Assembly (NCBI GenBank): GCA_019454045.1
Contig: SKCR01010148.1
Coordinates: forward strand, 744,001-808,000
Source of the DNA: Zanthoxylum bungeanum
Taxonomy: Eukaryota; Streptophyta; Magnoliopsida; Sapindales; Rutaceae
Direction of reading: 5' to 3'
DNA length: 64,000 bases
The notes under the pieces: model-generated
The model's input: the letters and a program-made list of their open reading frames with translations, nothing else
Told to the model about the DNA's origin: nothing
Databases searched by the model: none
Position numbers and translations under genes: made by a program
Shown: one piece after another, positions 12,044-21,295 of the stretch
How the letters are laid out: each line of letters starts with the position of its first letter
How positions within the stretch are numbered: position 1 is the stretch's first letter

Positions 12044-12196
12044 TGACGTCAGCGCCACGTCAGCGACACGTCAGCGCACAGTCAGCAGCCCAGTCAGCGC
12101 CACGTCAGCGCACAGTCAGCAGCCCAGTCAGCGCCACGTCAGCGCACAGTCAGCTGCCACGTCAGCAGGTGCCACGTCAGCAGTGCCACGTCAGCG
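12044..12196 (+). repeat. ACGTCA-rich tandem array in the Copia-B leader
   Basis: Three tandem 34-bp units start at 12061, 12095 and 12129, flanked by shorter variants. Together they give eight ACGTCA cores, the first being a perfect TGACGTCA palindrome (12044-12051). ACGTCA is the core bound by plant bZIP (TGA-type) factors. The array lies between the primer site and gag, so it would be transcribed. Confidence 0.85.
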
Positions 12197-12213
12197 GTGC
12201 CAGGTAAATTTCA

Positions 12214-12410
12214 GATAGGTCCCTTAACTTTCTGAAAATTACAGTTTAGCCCATATACTTTCAGATATTTACAATTTAGTCCCTGAACTTTTTGTAAATT
12301 TCAATTTAGTCCCTTAAATTTTCCATAATTGCACTTTGGCCCCTGAACTTTCTGAAATTGCAATTTGACCCCTGTAATTTCTGGAATTTGCTATTTGGTC
12401 CCTGTGTCGG
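12214..12410 (+). repeat. Degenerate ~32-bp tandem repeats before gag
   Basis: About six imperfect units built on 'atttagtccctgaactttctgaaa'-like text, immediately downstream of the ACGTCA array and upstream of the gag ATG at 12502. Non-coding. Confidence 0.75.
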
Positions 12411-12501
12411 ATTTTGACAAACGAAGTGTCATTTCCACCATTTTCGACCATTCCGGACGCAACGGTGAGGTCCGTTTTTTGAAATTCTGTTTAGAATTTT
12501 T

Positions 12502-15500
12502 ATGATGGAGGGGAGCAACGGAAAAATGATTTTGTTAACCAGTACAAACTATTTCACATGGAGAGGAAGGATGAAAGACCTTCTGTATGTGAAGGACTAT
12601 GATGGACCGGTATTTCTGGAGGAGAAACCAGAAGGAATGACCGATGGAAAGTGGGCTAATCTTCACCAGAAAACATGCAGTACTATTCGTCAGTGGATCG
12701 ACGATAGTATCGTCAACCATGTCAGTGAAGATGTAAATGCACGTACCTTATGGGGAAGCTGGAGGAGCTTTTCCGAGCAAAGACTGGCAACAACAAGCTG
12801 TACTACATCAAGAAGATGATGGGTTGAAATACCAGGAGGGTACAGCTGTGGCGGACCATATCAACGATTTCTCGGAACAATGAAGGAATTGTCTGGATTG
12901 GGCATAGACTTCGGAGATGAGGTAAATGGCTTAATACTCTCAATACGTTACCAGAATCTTGGGAAACGTTCAGATCTACGGTGATCAATTCAGCCGCAGA
13001 TGGGAAAGTCACTATGGAGATGGCAAAGACCAGGATCTTCGAGGAAGAAAAGAGGACGAGAATGCATGAGTCAGCATCAGCCTCAACCTCAGAAGCTCTA
13101 GTGACAGAAAAGAACACCAGAAGGGGGAGGAGTAAAAGCCGAGGCCCAGGGAGATCAGACAAGAACCGAGGGAAATCAAGAACAAGGGATATTGAGTGCT
13201 ATCACTGTAAGAAGAAAGGCCATATGAAGCGGGATTGCTACAAACTGAAGAACGAGCAGTCCAAGAGAGATGGTGACTCTAATCAAGAAAGAGTTGCTAC
13301 TACCACCGAGAAAACCTCCAAAGAATTTTGCATAATGTATGAAGAAGCTGTTGTGAATCTTGCCAGCCACGAGACCAGTTGGGTGATAGATAGTGGCGCA
13401 TCCATACACGCCACATCTCGCAGAGACTTCTTTTCATCTTACACACCAGGGGACTACGGTGCTGTAAGGATGGGGAATGACGGACAGTCCAAAGCCGTCG
13501 GTATTGGAGACATCTGCCTTGAAACAGAGAACGGGACAAGGCTAGTGTTGAAGGGAGTCAAGCACATCCCAGATATCCGGTTAAACCTGATCTCAACAGG
13601 CAAGCTGGATGATGAAGGTTTCTGCAGCACCTTTAGTGACGGATGCTGGAAGCTCACTAAAGGATCAATGGTGGTGGCACGAGGTAAGAAAGATTCAACT
13701 TTGTATTTGATGCATGCTAAGCTTTCAAATAGTAGCATAAATACAGTCAACAGTAATGAGGCAGCCGAGTTATGGCATAAAAAGCTCGGTCACATGAGCC
13801 AAACAGGGATGGAGATACTACGCAGGCGGAATGTTCTTCCGGAATTGAAGAACTCACACTTACGGAAGTGTGAACACTGCATGGCTGGAAAGCAGAACAG
13901 AGTATCCTTCCAGAGCTCTCCGCCTCAACGGAAATCGGAGGTACTAGATCTCATACATTCAGATGTATGTGGTCCGATGCAGGTACGAACACTCGGAGGG
14001 TCACTGTATTTTGTGACATTTATTGATGATCATTCAAGGAAGACCTGGGCATACACCTTGAAGAGGAAAGATCAAGTGCTGGGAGTGTTCAAGGAGTTTC
14101 ATGCTTTGGTGGAGAGAGAAACCGGCAAGAAACTGAAGTGCATCAGAACAGATAACGGTGGAGAATACAGAGGTCCGTTTGATTACTACTGCAGGACGCA
14201 AGGAATCCGACATCAAACGACACCTCCGAAGACACCTCAGCTGAATGGCCTAGCTGAGAGGATGAACAGAACCTTGTGCGAGAGGATCAGAAGCTTGCTG
14301 TCACAAGCCAAGCTACCGAAGACATTTTGGGGGGAGGCACTCATCACAGCAGTTCATGTTTTGAACATGTCCCCAGCAGTCGCACTGAAAGGTAATGTTC
14401 CTAACCAAGCTTGGACAGGTAAAGAAGTGTCGTACAAACACTTGCATGTCTTTGGGTGTAAAGCTTTTGTACATATCCCAAAGGACGAGAGATCCAAGCT
14501 CGATGCAAAGACGCGACAGTGTGTCTTTATTGGCTATGGTCAGGATGATTTCGGCTACAAACTCTATGATCCTGTGGAGAAGAAGATTGTCAGAAGCCGA
14601 GATGTTGTCTTTGTTGAAGACCAGACCATAGAAGATATCAGAAAGGAGATGAAGACAATGTCCCAACAATACAGAAATGTGAATCCAGAACCTCATACAC
14701 CGGTGCCAATACGAGTTGAAGATGAGGTTCCCAGACAGGAGGGTACATGTGATGAAGCTCCCAGAGATGATGATCATGATCAACCACCAGTACCAGAAGT
14801 TCCACCAACAGTTCCACAGAGAAGGTCTGACAGAGACAGGCGACCTTCGACCAAATACTCTACATATGAGTATGTGCTGCTTACTGACGGGGGAGAATCC
14901 GAGAGCTACCAGGAGGCTGTGGAAACAGAAGACAGAGAAAAGTGGGAGGAAGCCATGCAAGATGAGATGAAATCTTTGCATGACAATCACACTTTTGAGT
15001 TGGTGAAATTGCCAAGAGGCAAAAGGGCTTTGAAGAACAAATGGGTGTACAGGGTGAAGCAACAGGAGCACACTTCACAACCCCGATACAAAGCCAGACT
15101 AGTTGTCAAGGGATTCAATCAGAGGAAAGGCATTGACTTTGATGAAATCTTCTCTCCAGTTGTGAAGATGTCATCCATCAGAGTGGTACTCAGCTTAGCA
15201 GCAAGCCTCGACCTGGAAGTTGAGCAGATGGATGTCAAGACCGCATTTCTTCACGGGGATCTGGAAGAAGAAATTTATATGGAGCAACCAGAAGGCTTCA
15301 GAGTCAGCGGGAAAGAGGACTATGTGTGCAGACTCAGGAAAAGCCTCTACGGTTTGAAACAGGCACCGAGACAGTGGTACGTGAAGTTTGAGTCAGTTAT
15401 GGGGGAGCATGGATACAAGAAGACCACTTCAGACCATTGTGTATTCGTTCAGAAGTTTTCTGACGATGATTTTATCATCTTACTGTTATATGTAGATGAT

Positions 15501-16462
15501 ATGTTGATAGTTGGCAGGAATCAATCGAGGATTGATAATTTGAAGCAGCAACTGAGTAAGTCTTTTGAGATGAAAGACTTGGGGCCAGCTAAACAGATTC
15601 TTGGCATCAGGATCGGTCGTGATCGGAAAGCCAGGAAGTTATACTTGTCACAGGAGGAGTACATCGAGAAGGTACTTCAGAGATTTCAGATGGACAAGGC
15701 TAAAGCGGTTAGCACTCCTCTTGCTACCCCTTTAGATTGAGCACGCAGCAGAGTCCCTCTACTGAGACAGGGAAGGAGGAAATGAAACAGGTTCCATACA
15801 CCTCAGCAGTGGGAAGTCTTATGTATGCCATGGTGTGCACGAGGCCAGACTTAGCACACGCAGTTGGATTGGTCAGCCGGTTTATGTCAAACCCAGGACG
15901 GGAACATTGGAATGCTGTCAAATGGATTATGCGGTATCTTCGAGGCACTTCCAAGATGAGGTTATGTTTTGGAAGCAGCGACAAGCCAGTGTTGATGGGC
16001 TACACCGATTCAGATATGGCAGGAGATGTGGATACCCGAAAGTCTACTTCGGGGTATCTGATTACTCTCTCAGGAGGAGCTGTGGCATGGCAGTCGAGGT
16101 TGCAGAGGTGTGTTGCACTTTCTACAACAGAGGCAGAATTCATTGCAGCGACGGAAGCTTGCAAGGAATTGCTGTGGATGAAGACATTCGTCCAGGAATT
16201 GGGTTTCAAGCAGGAAAAGTACATTTTGTACTGTGATAGTCAGAGTGCTATCTATCTCGGTAAAAATTCCACATTTCATTCGAGGTCAAAACATATCGAT
16301 GTGAGGTATCACTGGATACGGGACGTCCTGAGCTCAAGGCTGTTAGAACTCAGGAAAATTCACACCGACGACAACGGTGCTGATATGTTCACGAAGGTTT
16401 TACCGAAGGAGAAGCTTGAAATCTGTCGTGCCATAGCCGGGATGACGAAACTCTCCACATAG
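12502..16462 (+). CDS. Copia-B gag-pol polyprotein with five frameshifts
   Basis: The start ATG at 12502 opens gag. Domains in order: gag (12502-13190), zinc knuckle CYHCKKKGHMKRDC (about 13198-13239), aspartic protease with WVIDSGASIH (about 13380-13410), integrase with pre-integrase zinc region and the TDNGGEY stretch near 14150, reverse transcriptase with YVDD at 15489-15500, and RNase H with STTEAEF and YCDSQSA (15780-16440), ending at 16462. The PR-INT-RT-RH order defines Ty1/copia. One frame is open for about 920 codons (12940-15740). The frame shifts near 12755, 12824, 12870, 12938 and 15738, each consistent with one missing base. About 1,320 codons in total, the normal length for a copia polyprotein. 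With near-identical LTRs this is either a freshly broken element or one with assembly errors. Confidence 0.93.
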
Positions 16463-16611
16463 TCAGAGTGGGGAGATACAGAGAACTACGATTGGCTTGA
16501 TCCCAACTCAGGGTACGTAGGCAGTCATACAGATGCAGCCAGGGGAGGATCCTTTGGAGGATCCGATTTGGATGATTGATGATCGGCTCAGATTTTGAGG
16601 AAATCTTCACC

Positions 16612-16621
16612 GAGGGGGAGA
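16612..16621 (+). other. Copia-B polypurine tract
   Basis: GAGGGGGAGA lies two bases upstream of the 3' LTR, the expected plus-strand primer. Confidence 0.8.
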
Positions 16622-16623
16622 TT

Positions 16624-16965
16624 TGTTGAAAACAACTTGCATGCTAGCTGTGAAGATGTATGAATACAGCTTGAAAGACAAGCTTGTGAGACAGCTTGCA
16701 AGGCAAGCTTGTGAGACAGCTTGCAAGACAAGCTTGTGAGACAGCTGTGAAAACGTGTGAACAGTGCACACGTTTTCTAGCACTATAAAATGAGCCCCTA
16801 GCCTCAGTCATCAGTATCCCAAACGTGTGAGAAAAGATAGAGAGTAAAGTGTTTGAGAGTTTTTTGTAAAGCTTGGATTATAAGCTTTGTAATTCTTTTG
16901 TGGGTATATATAAAAGAAGATTTTTCTCTCATTTCACCTCTATTATTGTGTGTTTATTCACAACA
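16624..16965 (+). repeat. Copia-B 3' LTR
   Basis: 342 bp, the same length as the 5' LTR with one substitution seen by eye. Contains the triple 25-bp repeat at 16667-16741 and TATA box at 16784-16790. Confidence 0.96.
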
Positions 16966-16970
16966 CCGAG

Positions 16971-18420
16971 AGATGAGAAATGGAAAAGACCGAAAACAGA
17001 GAAGGAGAAGGCCAAAAAAAAAAAGATTTCTTTACAATTTGTAAGTATTCTATGTGATAAATTCTTTGAGTTTGGGTGTGTTTATGGGTTTGTTAATTTG
17101 TCTAAATGAATCTGAAAATTTAAAAATAAGAGTGATAAAAGGATATATTAGAGCAATCCCAGATTGATTTTAATGTTGAAATGGAAAGAAATTAATTTGC
17201 AGGATTAAAGGAATTAATATTTGGGGCAAATCGGTTGGAACCCTAGAAAATGGGGTTTATTGATGATTTTGATTGATATATGTTGATTAGAGTGAATTTG
17301 AGGAGTATCATTTCTGCAAGTTAGGATTTTGATTTGTTGTTATAGCTTATTTTGGGCATTTGGTATCTAAAACTTAAGATTTGGGCTCCTGGGTTGTTGT
17401 CAAGTTCTGATTTTATTTGGATAAAATTCTTATTAGAGTATAATATTACGGTACCAATATCTTAATTTGATATTTTGATATACTGTTTTTGCAATCATGA
17501 AGTCTGAACTTCGTTGTGACGGAATGAATAAAACCTGATTTAAATTGGATTTAATTTCAAATTTCTTCATTGATTATATGTTGATTATGGTACAATTAAT
17601 GGTGCTTGTGTGATCAATTTTGAAATTATGATATGCTTTTATTGGTCATCCTTGTTTTGGGCTTGTCCTTGCTTACTGGGGATGTGGTTATTTGATAATT
17701 TTAATCAAGGTCCAAAATCTTTTTTTTTCCTTGATGCTTTTCATCAAGATGATGCTTCAATTTGCTGTGGATATTGGAATCTAAACAAGCTGTTTTAGGT
17801 ATTGGAATAGTCATGATAAACTTAATCTTGATAAACCTAAGAACCACTGAAAGATGAATATTCTAAGTGTTTGAAAACTATGATTGGGGTCAAAGAAAGA
17901 TTTTTAATTTTACGTTATACACATTTTTCATGTGCTGGATGTAGGGTAGGGGTAGGTTCTGTTTTGGTAAGTTATTACCTTGTGATGGGAACTTATTAAG
18001 ATAATGTTAAACTTGTGCATGAGTGTATGTGTTAGTTGACATAATAATAATGTAAGTAAAATAAGAAGCTTAATTATGAAATTATGATTATAGAATGATA
18101 ATCTTTTATTAAGCTGATAGAATTTATATGCTTTTAATTTGATCATGTTTAGTTAAGTATGTATGAGTAAAAGCATAAGGAATGAGTATGCATAACTATG
18201 TACATGTATATGTATGGCAATGTAAGAAAGTATGGCTAGGGTAGAAGGAAGCATGGGAATTACATATGCATATGTGTGTGTTAAGATTTTAAGAAATTGA
18301 GCTAAAGTTAGAAATGTTTTCGAAATTTAAAATGTTTTAAAGAAAAGTTTCAGATGCTTTTGGAAAGAAATGTATTTCAGAAAATATTTCTTACAGTTTT
18401 GAGATTTAAGCATGAGTTTT
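16971..18420. other. Non-coding AT-rich part of the unclassified insertion
   Basis: No coding sequence recognised. Starts with the continuation of the GA-rich tract, then ordinary AT-rich text with a possible splice-donor-like GTAAGT near 17041. No repeats recognised. Confidence 0.5.
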
Positions 18421-18565
18421 ATATTTTCGGGGCATGAGGGAAAAACTCACCCCAGTATGTAACTTGAGATTCAGTTGGAATTGACGGATACTATGGAATT
18501 GACGGATTCAGAGACATGTGCACATTTTGAGGACTGATGAGACGCTCTCAGTTTCTCCAGATGGG

Positions 18566-18811
18566 CTAGGGGGACGGCGATACGTAACGCCCTTAGACCC
18601 CAGTTTGAGCTTGGGTGGTAGCATAGATCCGCACCCCCAGCTCCAGTTTGTGGCTTGGGGGACGGCGATACGTAACACCCCAAGACCACCAGTTTCAGGG
18701 CAGGTATGTCATGCTTTGGGGGACGACGATACGTAACGCCCCAATGTCATGGGTTTGCATATCTTGCTATAGGGCGTATGGGGGGACGGCGATACGTAAC
18801 ACCCCCATGCG
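18566..18811 (+). repeat. Four hairpins with one conserved 17-nt loop
   Basis: Four copies of GACG(G/A)CGATACGTAAC(A/G) sit between complementary arms. Hairpin 1: 18566-18596, arms CTAGGGG/CCCTTAG. Hairpin 2: 18654-18684, arms CTTGGGG/CCCCAAG. Hairpin 3: 18716-18744, arms TTGGGG/CCCCAA. Hairpin 4: 18775-18811, a 10-bp stem CGTATGGGGG/CCCCCATGCG with one G-U pair. The loop is 17 nt every time while the outer stem bases change in step on both sides. Spacing between hairpin starts is 88, 62 and 59 bp. No coding content. Family not recognised. Confidence 0.82.
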
Positions 18812-18839
18812 TCAGTTTTTCAGCAGACACTCAGATATC

Positions 18840-19045
18840 AGTTTTTCAGAAAAAAAAAGTTTGAAATGTTCTAAAACAGTTTTCAGAGATACAGATTTCA
18901 GATAGAGACTTCAGTTTTCAGAAACAGTTTTCAGATGAACAGTTTTCAGAAACAGTTTTTAGAAAACAGTATTTCAGAAGACAGGTTGTATAAAGAGTTT
19001 CAGAAAGCAGTTTTCAGAAAACAGTTTTTCAGAAAAGATTTTCAA
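18840..19045 (+). repeat. CAGTTTTCAGAAA-rich degenerate array
   Basis: Irregular tandem copies of a 12-20 bp text built on AGTTTTCAGAAA(C/A) directly downstream of the four hairpins. Simple-sequence-like and non-coding. Confidence 0.75.
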
Positions 19046-19880
19046 AACGTATTTCATAAAAGTATAACATGTTAAGGTAGAACTTAGTTTACAAATCATG
19101 CATATAAATCATACATTTTAGGATTCATTTGAGTTATATATAGCTGATATTAATGCATGATAACATTATTACATTTATATGCATAAATGATTGATATTGA
19201 TATGAATTGTATGTTTGTATAGGAGAATCCATCGTGAATGATAGCATGATTACATTTATATAGCTGTGATTGATGCATGTGTGTATTATATGTTCACATA
19301 GAATGAACAGTTGTTAGATATTGGCGTATGATTATATGGTTTCATATACATGTTTATATGGTTGATTTTAGTCTGTTGGATGTTTAATAGAAAAAAATAT
19401 TTTATTAATCCGATTTGATGATATTTCAATAAAATAAAAGAAATATCATTATAATAAAATCCGGAACTAGATTAGAAATAAGTATATAGAAAAGTGGAAA
19501 GATATCAGAGTAATGCAGTGGAAACGTAATGGGACTTGACACAGATGGAACTATGAAAACTCAATGACTAGGTTGTAGATATTTAAAATATAAGTAAGAA
19601 ACATGATGTATTTGTAGGTGTGGATTCAGAAAAAAAGAAATTAACAGCAAAATAGTAATGATTGAAAATTAACTCATACTTAATGATATGGATGTTAGAA
19701 AGCACAAACAAGAAACATGATTTAAGTTTATGTATACTCAGATAAAGAATATAAGTAATTAAGTAACATGTTTGCTAAACAGATTGAGATAAGATAATAA
19801 GTCTAGATTTATCTTATGTTGTATGTCACGTAAGTAGCCCAGGTTAATACAGAAACAAGATTCAGACCTTGTATGTGTTT
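19046..19880. other. Right part of the unclassified insertion, non-coding
   Basis: AT-rich, no open frame, no clear terminus. The coding sequence of Copia-A resumes at about 19881. Confidence 0.5.
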
Positions 19881-21270
19881 GACGCTCAAGGAAGCGCGAG
19901 CCTGACGGAAAGGTTGAAACCTTTAAGGCCCGATTGGTAGCTAAAGGTTACTCCCAGCAACCTGATATCGATTACGATGAAACTTTTTCGCCAGTAGTGA
20001 TGCTAAAGTCTATAAGGATTTTGTTGTCTATTGCCACTTACCATGATTACGAGATTTGTAAAATGGATGTCAAACCGGCTTTTCTAAATGGATTTCTTGA
20101 TGAAGAAATCTATATGGAACAGCCGGAGGGTTTTGCATCCAGTGAGAACTCGGGCATGGTATGCAAGCTTAAGAAGTCCATTTATGGACTTAAACAAGCT
20201 TCACGAAATTGGAATATTTGATTCGACGAGATAATCAAATTGTCTGATTTTCTCAAAAATTCGGAAGAATCCCGTGTGTATAAGAAGGCTAGTGAGAGTA
20301 TGGTGGTATTTTTAATTCTCTACGTTGACAGCATCATGATCATTGGAAATGATATCGGGATGATGCAAGGCATCAAAGATGACCCTTGTAAGAATTTCTC
20401 CATGAAGGACCTGGTGAAGATTCTTATGTCTTAGACATAAAACTATATAAAGATAGACAAAGGAAGCTTATTGGGTTATCTCAATCAACGTACATATATA
20501 AGATCTTAGAACGGTATAATTTTGGTAACTATAAAATAGCAAACATACCGTTCAGACAATATGAAATGAAATATGAGAAGATTAGAATGTCTAATTAGCC
20601 TTGTGCTTTGTGTTTGGGCAGCATCATATATGTCATGTTATATACAAGACCTGATATCAGCTTCGCAGTTAGTGTGACCACCAAGTATCAGTCCAATCCA
20701 AATAATGACCATTAGATGGTCATTAAACATATCCTCAAGTATCTTAAAGGTACTAAGGATAAGTTGATAATATATGGAGGAAATGAACTGCAAGTTAATA
20801 GGTATACCGATTTCGATTTCCAATCGGATCCTGATGATAGAAAGTCTACATCAGGATTCGTGTTTACCCTTAACAGAGGTGCAGTTTGTTGGAAGAGTTC
20901 CAAACATGAGTCAACAATTGATTCCACCACAGAGGCGGAATATATTGCAGCTTCTGAAGCTGCAAAGGAAGCTGTATGGGTTAGGAACTTTATCACAGAA
21001 TTGGCAGTAATCCCAAGTATCGAGAATCTGATTTCGTTGTACTATAATAATACTGGAGCCATTGCGTAAGCAAAGGAACCGATGGCGCATTAGAATTCGA
21101 AGTATGTGGAATGAAAGTACCACATCATTCGAGAGATTGTGTCGCGAGGGGACATTGTTATGTGCAAGGTACCGAGTGAAGATAATGTAGCAGACCCGCT
21201 TACCAAGACCATTCCTCCGAAGTTATTTGATAAACATGTGAAATCGATGGGTATTAGATACAATCGATAT
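19881..21270 (+). pseudogene. Copia-A reverse transcriptase-RNase H, degenerate 3' part
   Basis: Reading begins at [19 protein letters not shown] and continues through the reverse-transcriptase core to 20221, where a stop ends the frame. The active-site region near 20320 reads YVDS instead of YVDD. The RNase H portion (20716-21069) keeps STTEAEY and the tail reaches about 21270. It is separated from the integrase half at 10886 by the ~9 kb insertion, and some 20-30 codons at the junction also appear lost. Confidence 0.88.
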
Positions 21271-21281
21271 TAACACTAGAG

Positions 21282-21293
21282 CAAGTGGGAGAA
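21282..21293 (+). other. Copia-A polypurine tract
   Basis: CAAGTGGGAGAA just upstream of the 3' LTR start at 21296. Confidence 0.7.
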
Positions 21294-21295
21294 TT

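Larger units (their letters stand above)
11429..16970 (+). mobile_element. Copia-B: young, nearly complete Ty1/copia element
   Basis: The element proper is 11434-16965 (5532 bp), flanked by the perfect duplication CCGAG (11429-11433, 16966-16970). It has 342-bp LTRs, an initiator-Met primer site, a ~700 bp leader with repeat arrays, one gag-pol region (12502-16462) and a polypurine tract. The two LTRs differ at one base by eye (C at 11484, A at 16674), implying a very recent insertion. The short LTR with tandem U3 repeats and the gag start resemble the Tork/Tnt1 group of copia elements; that placement is a judgement from memory of the family. Confidence 0.96.
10887..19880. mobile_element. Unclassified insertion in Copia-A pol (host of Copia-B)
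   Basis: About 3.4 kb of non-coding sequence (10887-11433 plus 16971-19880) lies between the integrase and reverse-transcriptase parts of Copia-A and is itself split by Copia-B. Exact ends are uncertain. A shared AGATT near 10883 and 19859 could be a target duplication but is weak. No open frame, transposase or clear inverted termini were seen. It contains CA- and GA-rich tracts, a set of four hairpins (18566-18811) and a CAGTTTTCAGAAA-rich array. It may be a solo LTR or a large non-autonomous element. Confidence 0.6.

Noticed and set aside
12502..12819. Programmed frameshift between gag and pol in Copia-B
   Set aside because: There are four separate breaks within gag itself, and copia elements normally use a single frame, so sequence error or mutation is more likely.
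14313..15071. 252-codon minus-strand frame
   Set aside because: Antisense shadow of the clean Copia-B pol frame.
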